Below, in pieces: positions 32,066 to 44,000 of a stretch of DNA of 64,000 bases. The notes beneath the pieces were generated by a model. The model was not told the origin of the DNA. It did not search any database and worked only from the letters and a program-made list of their open reading frames with translations. The stretch is from assembly GCA_963082875.1 (NCBI GenBank), contig OY720103.1:10354001-10418000 (forward strand), given 5' to 3'. How positions within the stretch are numbered: the first letter of the stretch is position 1; each line of letters begins with the position of its first letter. Position numbers and translations under genes: made by a program. The DNA comes from Corella eumyota. Lineage: Eukaryota; Chordata; Ascidiacea; Phlebobranchia; Corellidae.

Positions 32066-32560
32066 ACTTAATTCTAAGTCAAAAAATGTAAACAAAAATA
32101 CGTTAAATTCAAATTAAAAAATTGCATACGTAGATTGTGTTTACTTTGGGGAACACCCAAATTAAGAATAGCTACTCTAAAGCCCCAACTGGCGGTTGTT
32201 CAATTTTCTAAATTACGTCAGAATTTTTGTTGACCCAATGACGTGTAGGCTCCAATCTAACCGTGTATGTAAACTGATTGCGGGTCTAATTTTAGAATAT
32301 ATTTTTAAAAATAGAACAAAATTGGGTTATTTTAATGTTGTTTTGTTGTAATGTTCTAAAATTCGTCTAAAAAAATGAGTTATTTAGGTTTTTTAGCTGT
32401 TAGCAGCAGTTTTAATAATTTTTTTGATTTTGCTAATGATTTACACTTTGCTGCTTTATCTGTGTAATAATATATAGTCGCGTGGTGTCAGTCTTAATTA
32501 ACTATATAGTATTTGTTGCTTTAAATTACAGATAAGGTTTTAGTTTAAGTTAAACACAAA
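32066..32560. promoter_or_regulatory. Bidirectional promoter of CLPTM1L and COG8
   Basis: About 495 bases separate the two divergent start codons, with no repeat inserted. TTACGTCA (near 32213) and AATGACGTG (near 32238) are ATF/CREB-like half sites. The promoter assignment follows from position only. Confidence 0.5.
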
Positions 32561-34426
32561 ATGGAAAATGAAGAAATATTAAACGTTGATATAGACGACG
32601 AAAGCGTATTGTCAAACATTTTTAAAGATAAATTTTCGGAAAATCAGAGATCAAACCCAGCATTTTCGCTCTATTTATCACGTTTATGTTCATATGGGAT
32701 ACAAAAATTGAACCAAGAGCCTAATTATTTGGCCGACCAGCGGGCCCAAATACTAGAACAAACTCAGGACCTTGCTTTTCATAATTACAAAACTTTTATT
32801 CGAACAACTGAATGTTCGAAGAATATTTTTCAAGATTTCGGGGTGGTTGAGGACCGACTTCAAGAAAGTCAGAAGAAAATAGGCTTACTCTCGGATCATG
32901 GAAAGAGTTTTATTAAAGAGGCAAATGACATTGCTGCTATTCGTCATGCTAACTCTTTGACTCTAACTCGGCACACAGAATTGTTAGAAATTCTTGAGAT
33001 CCCGCAGCTTATGGATACTTGTGTTCGTAACCAATATTTTGAAGATGCACTTGAGCTAATGTTTTATGTGAAACGTCTCGAAAAAAAACCATATATTGCT
33101 GATATTTTTATTATGAGTGGAGTAATCAAGGATGTGCATCGTTCTGCTCAACTAATGCTCGAGCAATTGTTGGGTCAACTCCAAACTGCAATTCAACTGC
33201 CTGCTTGCTTACGTATTGTCGGATACCTAAGAAGAATGGAATGCTTTACGGAAATGGAATTACGATTAAAGTTTCTGCAAGCTCGCAATACATGGCTTGA
33301 AGGGATTTTAAACCAAATTCCATCTGGAGAAGGAGAGCATAACGCCTTCGAAAGATTAACTCAAACAATTGAAGTCAGCAGAGTACATGTCTTTGATATT
33401 ATAACTCAATATCGAGCTATTTTTAGCGATGAATCGGTTAGTTTATACTCAGAAAAACAGAGCCTTACTCAAGATGTACCGTCTACTGCTTCGGTATTTC
33501 ACTGCTGGCTCGTTTTTAGAATAAACTGCTTTATCGATGTTCTGAAGACCTGTCTGCCTTTTGTGCTAGGCAGTAGGTTAGACTCTGTCTTAGGTCAGTG
33601 CATGTATTTTGGTCAGTCTTTTAGTCGTGTCGGCGCAGACTTCCGATGCCTTTTAATTCCGATTTTTAAAAAAGTTGCACTTGACGGTTTCAAAAATCTC
33701 GTCGAGCAAGCATCATTTGAGTTCGACAACGATATGATGTCGTTCTCACTCATAGCGACTGCTATGTCGTACAACCAAATTACAACCAAACCAATTCCAG
33801 TTCAAGGCAACGAAACAGATCTACAACCTCCTATTACATTGCTTGATTTTACACCACTAGCTGCCTATGTAAACCGTGTCTTAGAAGCTTTAAACCAACT
33901 AAGAGTGTGCTGTCCTCTGTCAATGGCTATCGAATTACCACCCTTAATTATGGAGTCAGTTTTAAAAATAACTGAAACTATTCTTGCGTTTCATCGTGCC
34001 GAAGAACCTGCATTCAGTACATCGGAAAAAAAAGCATTTATTAAATTTTGTGCGGCGTTTATCGACGATGCACTACCCCATTTAAACTCGTGTCTAAGCC
34101 GTTTGCTACCATTAGATTCAATTTCTGATCAATTTGGGCACTTAAACAATATTTACACAAAGTATAAAGATGGTTATATTAATATTGAAGAGCCTGTCAA
34201 CTTATTAATCCAGTTTCTGCCGCATAAACAGGTTCTAAATACAAAAGAAATAAAACAAGATTCAATTGAAACTTTGAATCCAACCCCCCCAATTGAATTA
34301 GATGATAGTAAGGCATTGCATTCTCAATCTATAGATGAGGAAAACTTAGAAACCGAGACAAAAGATGAAATAAAAGAGGAATTAAAAAATGAAGAAATAA
34401 TTGTTACTGAAAAATCAGATGAATGA
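32561..34426 (+). CDS. COG8: Conserved oligomeric Golgi complex subunit 8
   Basis: One uninterrupted 621-residue exon (human COG8 612). The N-terminal Dor1-like region contains SRLCSYGIQKLNQEPNYLAD, then LAFHNYKTFIRTTECSKNIF and RHTELLEILEIPQLMDTCVR, which are hallmark COG8 segments. Helical repeats follow, with QLMLEQLLGQLQTAIQLPAC and LRIVGYLRRM. The last about 60 residues are acidic and low in conservation. COG8 belongs to lobe B of the COG tether, which captures vesicles recycling within the Golgi. Being intronless among intron-rich neighbours is unusual. It could reflect intron loss, but the gene keeps a plausible promoter shared with CLPTM1L, so it does not look like a stray retrocopy. 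Confidence 0.95.
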   Translation: MENEEILNVDIDDESVLSNIFKDKFSENQRSNPAFSLYLSRLCSYGIQKLNQEPNYLADQRAQILEQTQDLAFHNYKTFIRTTECSKNIFQDFGVVEDRLQESQKKIGLLSDHGKSFIKEANDIAAIRHANSLTLTRHTELLEILEIPQLMDTCVRNQYFEDALELMFYVKRLEKKPYIADIFIMSGVIKDVHRSAQLMLEQLLGQLQTAIQLPACLRIVGYLRRMECFTEMELRLKFLQARNTWLEGILNQIPSGEGEHNAFERLTQTIEVSRVHVFDIITQYRAIFSDESVSLYSEKQSLTQDVPSTASVFHCWLVFRINCFIDVLKTCLPFVLGSRLDSVLGQCMYFGQSFSRVGADFRCLLIPIFKKVALDGFKNLVEQASFEFDNDMMSFSLIATAMSYNQITTKPIPVQGNETDLQPPITLLDFTPLAAYVNRVLEALNQLRVCCPLSMAIELPPLIMESVLKITETILAFHRAEEPAFSTSEKKAFIKFCAAFIDDALPHLNSCLSRLLPLDSISDQFGHLNNIYTKYKDGYINIEEPVNLLIQFLPHKQVLNTKEIKQDSIETLNPTPPIELDDSKALHSQSIDEENLETETKDEIKEELKNEEIIVTEKSDE

Positions 34427-35070
34427 ATTATTAAAAAAACTTTCCGCCACAAATTACAAAATGACATATTTTCAAAAACCATTTTTTTTTAAATAACATT
34501 TTACAGAAATTTAGGTTAAATTTTTTACCGAAAAAAGGGAGCATTTTGTAATGAAAAAATGGCATTTTAGGCATATAGTTTTTGTTAAAAAAATGTTAGC
34601 GTATTTTGCCTTTTTTGCGTGCTTATGTAACCGAAACTTAAGTTACTAAACATGTTAATACTCATGACTTTCTGATATGACTCAAAAAAAAATTTTTTGA
34701 GTACTAAAAACTGCTTATTTAGAAAAAATAACAAAGTTAACATACAGTTTTTTGTAAATATTCTAGATTTAGTATTTTATTATAAATTGTTTTAACTAGC
34801 TATTGTCATCAGTTTTAGCCTACTCATAATTTATATATGTATACATAGCATAAACATAACTATATTAGTTTTATATAAAAAATGTTAATAATTTAATTTG
34901 TAACATTTTTTAATTATGTAAAAATAGAACATTATAAGTTAGGTATGCTCTATTGTTATTTATTGCAATATTTGCTATTCAAAAATTGGTGAAGTATATT
35001 ATAATATAATTATAGCTTTAAAATAATTTTTATGCTTATTTAAATAGAGATTAAATAAAAAAATGCAAAA
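34427..35070. other. AT-rich spacer between COG8 and CARD9-like gene
   Basis: No gene is seen. The segment 34440-34600 contains degenerate TTACCGAAAA and GCATTTTAGGCATATAG motifs, also present near 1500-1625, 7785-7990 and 42046-42230. They may be remnants of an old dispersed repeat. Confidence 0.5.
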
Positions 35071-38000
35071 ATGATCTCTAGCGGACATTCAAGTGATGCA
35101 GAGTTGGAAGAGGAGAGCTGGAAGGAGGAGCTGACCTCTTACAGGTACCAACACTTTTGTAAAATTTTGGAGGATATTTTAACATTGTCACTTAAGATTC
35201 TGGGTTTGATCCCCACTGCTTTAATGTTTAAGATGGCTGCATAGTGTAGTGGTTAAAACACTCGACTTTACTAAATGAAGCTATGGGTTTGATTCCCACT
35301 GCTTCCATGCTGCAAAATCATTAAGTTGGGCACTAAAAAGGGTATAAACTCCTGCTGGGCCAAAATAAATAATCAGCAGATTAATTATTGATAATATTTC
35401 AAACTGCTGAAGGCATCTTAACACTTGGTCTGGGTAACAAATATAACTTTAACCGGCAGCGTGGTATATTGGTAAGAACACTTGCTTGAGACTGGGTCGG
35501 AGTAACTGATGTTACTCTATGTTTAGGTCGCGCATTCGACTTTCCCACACCGAGGATAAAGATATATACAAAAAAAAACTCTTATGTTTAGGCAGCGCAG
35601 TTGTCATTTTATTTAAAAACTTAATGCTTTCTTATATTGCAGATTGCACATAGTAGAACGTGTTGTCTATGAGCGCATGAGTCCAGCGTTGCAGAGTCTG
35701 CATGTGATTGACAGAGAAGACGACGAAGAAATCAGAAACAGACACATCAACTCAACTGAAAAGCAAAGAATAAGTAAGCATCGAAATTTTGTCCAAATTT
35801 TTTTTTTAAATATATATTTATAGTATTAACAACAGTTTATAAGAAACTATGGCAACACCATAAGGTCCTGGGTTTGATCCCAACTACTTTTACTTTGTAT
35901 TGCCCTTGAGTAAGGCGCTATAAACGGTATAAACTCCTGCTAAGCCAACATTTAATCAGCAGATTAATTATCGATCAATTCTAATCTATAATATTCCAAA
36001 CTGCTAGAGACAACTCGAGATTGGGTCTGAGTAACAAATGATACTCTATGTTTAGGTTGTGAAGTCGACCTTCCCGCATCGAGGATAAATAAATATGCAA
36101 AAAACTTTTTATTTTTAGACTCTTTACTAAACGTGCTCCTAAGAAAAGGCGGACAGAACTACAAGAGATTTTTGGTTGTTTTGGGAAAATATTATTCTGA
36201 TATTTACAAAGATATTACAGGAAAAGAACCTGATGTCAACGAAACAGCCAAGTTTATTGATCTTGGTGCAGGTAGATTGTCAAAAAAAATTTTTGTAAGG
36301 AAAGTTTTTTTAATTTTATTTTTTTTTAAATAGTTGGCTAAAAATAAGTTTATTGCAATATTTTTTGGGTTAAGTGTTTTTGAGGTCCTGGGTTCGCTCC
36401 CCACTGCTTTTATGCAGTAGTGCCCTTAAGTAGGGTGCTATAAATGGTACAAACTCCTGCTGGGCCAAAAACTAGTAGTTTTTGAGCAATTTTAATTAAG
36501 AATTACTTAAACTGCCTAAGTCAACTTGAGACTGGGTCAGGGTAACAAATGTTACTCTATGTTTGGGCCATAAAGTCGTCCGTTCCACATCAAGGATAAA
36601 AAAATACAAAAAAAAAATATATTTTTTATTAGATTTAGATCCAAACCAAATTTCATTAATGTTAATTGACGCATTGAAAGAAAATGAAAAATTGAAAAGT
36701 AGAATTAGAAAAAACTTTGCAGTAATTGAGGAAAAAAATAAAGATACGGATAACCTAAGAACTAAAACTGAAGAGCTAAGCCAAAGGTAAAAAAAATAAA
36801 AAAAATTTAATTTCAAAAAAAAAATTTAAATTTTTTTTTTTTTTTTGTAATGTTGTATTTAGAACTGGCTTTAGTAATGGCAATGTGACTTCTCCTTGTT
36901 TGTTATCTATTGATTTTTAGTTTCTGCTTATATTTATATAAATCTCTTAAACATATGTTGTCCTATAAAAAATATCGGAAAATATATAAAATTTAAATAA
37001 AACAATATTGATTTTAATAAATGTATATTTTCGGAAATTGGCAGAATAGTGTAGTGGTTAGAACACTTGGCTTCACTACATGAGGCCCTGGGTTCAACCC
37101 CCACTGCTCTCATGTTGTAGGGCACTTAAGTAAGGTGCGATAACTGATAACTGATATGAACTTCTGCTAAGACCAAAAAACTAAATAATTTAAAAAAATA
37201 AAAAAATAAAAAGTTTTTTTTAAATAATTTTGGGAATATTTTTTAAATGCAAAAATTTTTTTTGGGTTTCAGTTTTAGTAAATCGAAAGTTGTCATACTA
37301 ATATGGAAATTAAACAAAAAATAGATTTTTGCTTCGAAAATCATGATTTGAATATTGTTTTGATTATGATGTAATAAGTACATTCTTATTATTCATTTAA
37401 TAACAAATGCTGTTTTTAACTTTTTTGCATTATTTGTAAGAAATCTTATGAGTAATATCAGGATAAATTTTGTATTTCCTTAAAATATTGTAAATTATAA
37501 CAGTTAGCTTTACTATATATATATGGGTTTGATTTCCACTGCTTTAATGCTGTAGTGCCCTTAAGTAAAGTGCTACGGACGGTATAAACTCCAGTTAAGC
37601 CAAAAACAATCGGCAAATTAATTTTAAACTGCCAAAGTCAACTTGAGACTGGGTCAGGGTAACAAATGTTACTCTATGTTTAGGTTGTGAAGTCGACTTT
37701 TCCACATCGAGGATAAATAAATAAAAATTATGTTCACTTTAGATAAAAATATATAATTTTTTTGGTTAATTAAAATTAAAAACGTAAAAAATAAATTTTT
37801 TTTTCAGATTAGTATTTAAAAAAAATTTTTTTTTTTATTTTTTTTTAGAGTAATATTTTTTTTTTAATTTTTACAGAGTTCAACGCTACGAAAACATAGA
37901 TAATGAAATTGGAACACTGAGACAAGAGGTTGACAGATTAAAGACTGAAAATTACAAGATATGCATGCAAGCATATGATGCTTCAGGAGAAAATTCAAAG

Positions 38001-41000
38001 CTTCGTGAACTCAACATTCAAGCGAAAGACGAACTTGATAAACTAAAATTGGAATTAGTGACGGTAATTTTTTTGTATTCAATCACCACATGAGGTCCTG
38101 GGTTTGATTCCCACTTCTTAAAGTTTTTTTAATTAATTTATTCTCGATGTGGAAAGGTTAACTTTACGGCTTAAACATAGAGTAACATTTGTTACCCCGA
38201 CCCAGTCTTAAGTTGACTTTGGCAGTTTGGAATATTAAAAATTAGAATTGCTTGATAATTATGCTGCTGATTAAGTTTTTGTCTCAGCAGAAGTTTATAC
38301 TGTTTATAGCACCTTACTTAAGGGCGCTACAACATAAAAGCAGTGGGGATCAAACCCAGGACCTTAACAATTCAACTCAAGTAACCACTACACCATTTTA
38401 GCTGTTAGCACTTAAGGAAAAATTTTTTAAATTTTTTTTTTTTCAGATGAAAAACTCGGTTGACTTTGAGCAACGCCACTCTGTTAGATTAAGAAGGCAA
38501 CTTCAAAGTGGGCCGACTATCTCAGATTTATTAAAAAAGGACCGAGAGATCGACCTTCTTAAACTTAAGCTGTTCAACATGAATAACGAAAAGGTTAACC
38601 AAAATTTTCAATTTTTTCGAAATAGATTTTTTTAAATTTTTTTTTTCAAAAATTTTTTTTTTTAAATATTTTCAGAATAATGATGATACTGATATGAGAA
38701 TTCAGATAATGCAACGTGACAAAGAAGAAGCTATAGAAGTTTATGGTGAAGCTTTGGAGAATATTAACAAGTTGAGAGTGGATTGTGCTGAAGCGGAAAG
38801 CTTAAGAGACAAAGTAAGAAAATTTAATTTTTTTAAAAATTTATCCTCGATGTTGGAAGGTCGACTTTACAGCCAAAACATAGAGTAACATTAGTTACCC
38901 CTACCCAGTCTTGAGTTGACTTTAAAAGTTTGGAATATTATTTATTAAAATTGCTTGATAGTTAATCTGCTGATTGTTTTTTGTTTAACAAAAGTTTTTA
39001 CCATTTATAGCACCTCACTTAAGGGCACAACAGCATTGGAGCAGTAAGGATCGAACCCAGGATCTCTTGTAGTTGACCCTAGTGTTTTAACCACTACACC
39101 ACGCAGCCAAACCGAATAAAATTTTTTTAATAATTTTTTTTATTGTTTTTAGTACTTGGAGGAAAAAGAACAGTTAGAATTAACAGTGTCGGTGTTAAGA
39201 AGCGATATTGACATGCATAGATTGAGAAAAGACTCGGTTTGGCAACAATATCAAGAAGTAGAAAAGGAAAGAAAAATGGTAAAAAAAAAAATTTTTTTAA
39301 ATTAGGAAAAAAAAATTAAAAATTTTTTTTGTATGTTTTACAATTTGTATTTTTAAACTTTTTTGTTTGTTTAGTCTAAGTTCTTTCCTTTTATATCTAA
39401 ACATAAACCTAATTGGCCTTATAATAATATTTGGTTTGTTATTATTTTTAACTTATTTAAGTTATATTATAACCTGTAGTGTGTTCTAACTACTACACCA
39501 AAAACAAATAAAAATATGTAAAAAAAATTAAATGTTAAAAAAAAAAAATTTTTTAAATTTGTTAAAAAAAATTTAATATTTTTATTGCTTTTAGTTATTG
39601 AAAGAAAGAAATGAAGCCCAGATGTCTGCAAAGGATTGTATGCAAGAGAAAGCTTGCTACAGAACCCAGATAAGAGAGCTGGAAGAAAAATACGATGAAG
39701 TAAAAGAGAAATTGTTTAAATGCGAGAAAGAGATTATAAGACTGAAGTCAACAACTATTCCAAAGAACGTGGTAAGATTTTTTTGTGTTTATTTAATTTT
39801 AACATAAATGTGAAGTCCAGGGTTCGATCCCCACTGCTTTTATACTGTAGTAACCTTAAGTAAGACACTTTTGACAGTACAAACTCCAGCTAAGCCAAAT
39901 AACAATTAAAAAAATAATTATCGGCCAATGTCGTCAAATGTCAACTTAAGACTGGGTTGGGGTAACAAATGTTATTCTATTTAAGGTGTAAGGTTTGATT
40001 CTTACTGCTTCCATGCTGTAACAGTCTTCAGTGAGGCACTATAAATGGTATAAACTCCTATTAAGCTAAAAAAAATAATCAGCAAATTAATTTTCGGGCA
40101 AATATAATCAATAATATCTCAAACTGTCAAAACCAACTCGAGACTGGGTCAGGGTAACAAATGTTACTCTATGTTTAGGTTGTAAAATCAACCTTCCCAC
40201 ATTAAAAATAAAAACAAAACTTTAAAAAATTGTTTTTTAGGATATAAATTGTTGGCAGAATGGCGATGCTTTGAGTACATCGTCGAGAAGTTTTGCAAGC
40301 AGTAAGTTCAAATATTTATTTTGTTTATCGGTTAAAGGTTTAACTATTGTTTGTACAAGGTTCATAAATTTGTCTTATCTTTATAGGATTAAGTACCCAT
40401 TAAAAATATGTAAATTTTGCTCAACCGTGTTTATTTTATCGAATTTTTTAGTTAGTATGTAATTTGTAAAGATTAAAATTGATCTGTATATATACGAAAA
40501 AAAAAAATTGAAATTTACGAAAAAAAAAAATTGAAACGGTGAAATTTAAATTAATTTATTTTAAAAACTTGTTATACACAAAAATTTTGATTTAGTTAAA
40601 GTCATATATTAGCGATATTCATTAACTTGAAAATAAATAAAGTTGGTGTCACTGAACACAAAAATGGTTTTAACTTTTAATAATTTCACCTACTTTTTAA
40701 GTTATACAACTTTAAAAAAAAATTAAAATTATGAAATCAAAAAGAAAAGGGAAGCCTTGTTTGTGATGACGTAGAAAGTACTAGCTTGTATACGTTCACT
40801 ACGCTACTTAGTACTTTCTACGCCACACAAAAAATATGGTAACCTGATTTTTTTATGTTAATTATTTTCCAGTATTTTTAAAAATTAAATTGTAAGTACC
40901 ACAGCCATTTTTTAAAGGTTTTAAAGTCATTTTGTGATTTATTGTCAACCATACTAACATGCTATATACATCACTTACAAAATTGCAAAACTCTGTAACA

Positions 41001-44000
41001 TAACACTTTAATAGCCTTGTGGTCTGGATTTAAACTATCAAAATAATGTTGCAACACTTAGCTAATATTTGCAAGTGATAATTTACCTGCGAACCACAAA
41101 CGACAGTTTATTTATTTTGTAAGTCTATAAATTGGGACATATTCATAAATCTATACATATTGTTCACTATGTTTTATTAAATATATCTACCTGCAGTATG
41201 GTGTAATGGTAAGAACACTTGCTACACCACACATGAGGTCGTGGGTTCAATCACCACTGATCTCATGCTGTAGCGCCCTTAAGTAAAGCGCTATAAACGG
41301 TAAAAACTCCTGCTGAGCCAGCACTTAATCAGCAGTATAATTATCGGGCAATTATAATCTATAATATCCCAAACTGCCACAGGCAACTCGAGACTGGGTA
41401 ACTGATGTTACTCGATGTTTAAGTATATATATATTTGTTAATGCTAAGTTAGTCGTTATTTTTAAGTTTGTGCAATTTTTATTTACTTGATTATTTTTTT
41501 AAATTTTAATAGCTACTTCAACTGGCTCCCATCATGTTCAGACCAACCCCAAAATTGAACTAACTGTCGCCACTCAAGAAGAGGTAATTTGTTTGTTTTA
41601 AAATATCAAAAATTTTTTTTTTGTTTGTTTTACCTTATTAAATATAGCCTAAATTCTAACAATAGGTTTTTTATTTAAGGTCGACTTCACAGCCTGAATA
41701 TAGAGTAACATTTGTTACCTCAACCTAGTCTTAAGTTGATTTGGGCAGTTTGGGATAATATTAAATATATTTGTCTTAAAATTAATCTGCCGGTTGTTTT
41801 TTTGACTTGGCAGAAGTTTATACCGTTTATTGCATCTTACTCAAGGGCGATACAGCATTGGAAGCAGTGTGGATCGAACCCAGGACCTCATGTTAGCCAA
41901 GTGTTCTAACCACTACTTTAAATTGTCATTCAATTTTGTTTAAAATTATTAATTATTTTATTTACAGGAGGATTTTCGGTCTAGACTTTATGTTACTAAG
42001 CACTACAAGAAGGTAAACACCACCTTTTTATGTCATATTTAATCATTACAGAAAACCATTTTACAAAATGGTCATATTTTCGAAAACGACATTTTACTGA
42101 AATTTAGAAAAACTTTTTTTTTTTTAATTAAAAATATTTTTCCAAAAGGGGTAAAAACAATGTCTCATTGTCAAAAAAAATGTATTATTTTCAGTAAAAT
42201 GACATTTTTATGCATACGCATTTTTTAAAATGTTCATCGGGTCATTGGTTTTTTATTAAATAACAGTTATTCATCCAAAATGAGTTTGGTAAATGTAGTT
42301 TTCTGTAAATTGTATGGTTTTGCTTTTTTTCTTACGTAACCATAATTCTTTGCTGACCCTAATTTTAACTTTATATATTTAATCAATTTTTTAGTATGCA
42401 TCACAAGCCCATAATGACGATCTACAAATATTAGGAGGTGAAGACAAAAATACTTTTCCTGAAATTCTGCTTTCTTCTGATTATTCGGGCGGCAATAACA
42501 AGTTGGTCAGAGTAAGTAGATTTTTTAAGTATTTTCACTTATTAATGCAGTGGAAATCTTACCGTTGAGTTCACAAAGTTAAGTTTTGTGTCTTATTTTA
42601 AGGGTTTAAATCACTCCATGTCCAGAAATTAGTTGTTGAAAGCTGAGTTTTGAGTTGAGTTGTATTTGAGTTGAGTTTTCTTCGAATTAAGTTATCCAGA
42701 ATTAAGTTTTCTTTAAGTTATGTTCTCCATGGTTGAGTTGTCAAAATGTAGTTTGTCTTAAGAGTTAAGTTGTATTCGAGTTAAGTTATCCAGGTTTAAG
42801 TTTTTTTCAAGTTGAGTTGTCCATGGTTGAGTTGTCAAAGTGTAGGTTGTCTGAGGGTTAAGTTGTATTCGAGTTAAGTTATTCGAGTTGATTTTCCAGG
42901 ATTGATTTTTTTTAAGTTAAGTTGTCCATGGTTGAGTTGTCAAAATGTAGGTTGTCTTAGGGTTAGGTTGTTTTTGAGTTAAAATGTTTAGGGTTGAGTT
43001 ATCAAGGGTTGAGTTGTCTTCGAGTTGAGTTATCCAGAATTAAGTTTTTTTTAAGTTAAGTTGTCTTTGAGTAAAGTTATCCAGGATTGAGTTTTCGTTA
43101 AGTTGAGTTGTCCAAGTGTAGGTTGTTTTAAGGTTGAGTTGTCTTCGGGTTGAGTTATCCAGAATTATGTTTTTTTAAGTTGAGTTGTCCATGGTTAAGT
43201 TGTCAAAATGTAGGTTGTCTTAGGGTTGAGTTGTGTTCGAGTTGAGTTGTCTTCGAGTTGAGTTATCCAGGATTGAGTTTTCTTTATGTTGAGTTGTCCA
43301 TGGTTAAGTTGTCAAAGTGTAGGTTGTCTTAGGGTTAAGTTGTATTCGAGTTGAGTTATCCAGAATTAAGTTTTTTTTAAGTTGAGTTATCTTTGAGTAA
43401 AGTTATCCAGGATTGAGTTTTCTTTAAGTTGAGTTGTCCAAGTGTAGGTTGTTTTAAGGTTGAGTTGTCGTCGGGTTGAGTTATCCAGAATTATGTTTTC
43501 TTAAGTTGAGTTGTCCATGATTAAGTTGTCAAAATGTAGTTTGCCTCAGAGTTAAGTTGTACTCGATTGAGTTGTCTTCGAGTTGAGTTATCCAGAATTA
43601 AGTTGTTTTTATGTTGAGTTGTCTATTGTTGAGTTGTTAAAGTTTAGGTTATTTTAAGGTTAAGTTGTATTTGAGTTGAGTTATCTTAGAGTTAAGTTAT
43701 CTTTGAGTTGAGTTTTTCTGAGTTAAGTTGTCTTTGAGTTAAGTTATTTATGGTTGAGTTGTCTATGAGTTAGGTTGTCTTTAAGTTGAGTTGTCTATGA
43801 GTTGAGTTGTCTATGAATTAAGTTGTGTTTGAGTTAAGTTGTCTTTAAGTTAAATTTTCCATGAGTTGAGTTGTCTATGAGTTAAGTTGTGTTTCAGTTG
43901 AGTTGTCTTTGGCTTGGTTTACATAAAACAAAATTTTCAATTTATTTTACAGAGACGACAAGTAGCATTACGCAAACAAAGAAATTCAAACACAAACGAA

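Noticed and set aside
32063-32095. Upstream in-frame extension of CLPTM1L
   Set aside because: It would need a TTG start; the internal ATG directly before KLFSITNF gives the usual short N-terminus.
35774-36118. SINEs as intron generators (introner-like elements)
   Set aside because: SINE edges do not coincide with splice sites, both orientations occur, and introns such as the one splitting [10 protein letters not shown] in the phosphatase sit at plausible old positions. Insertion into existing introns is simpler.
39370-39500. Further SINE copy in a CARD9-like intron
   Set aside because: Only scattered matches such as ATCTAAACATAAACC and CTAACTACTACACC; too diverged to place limits.
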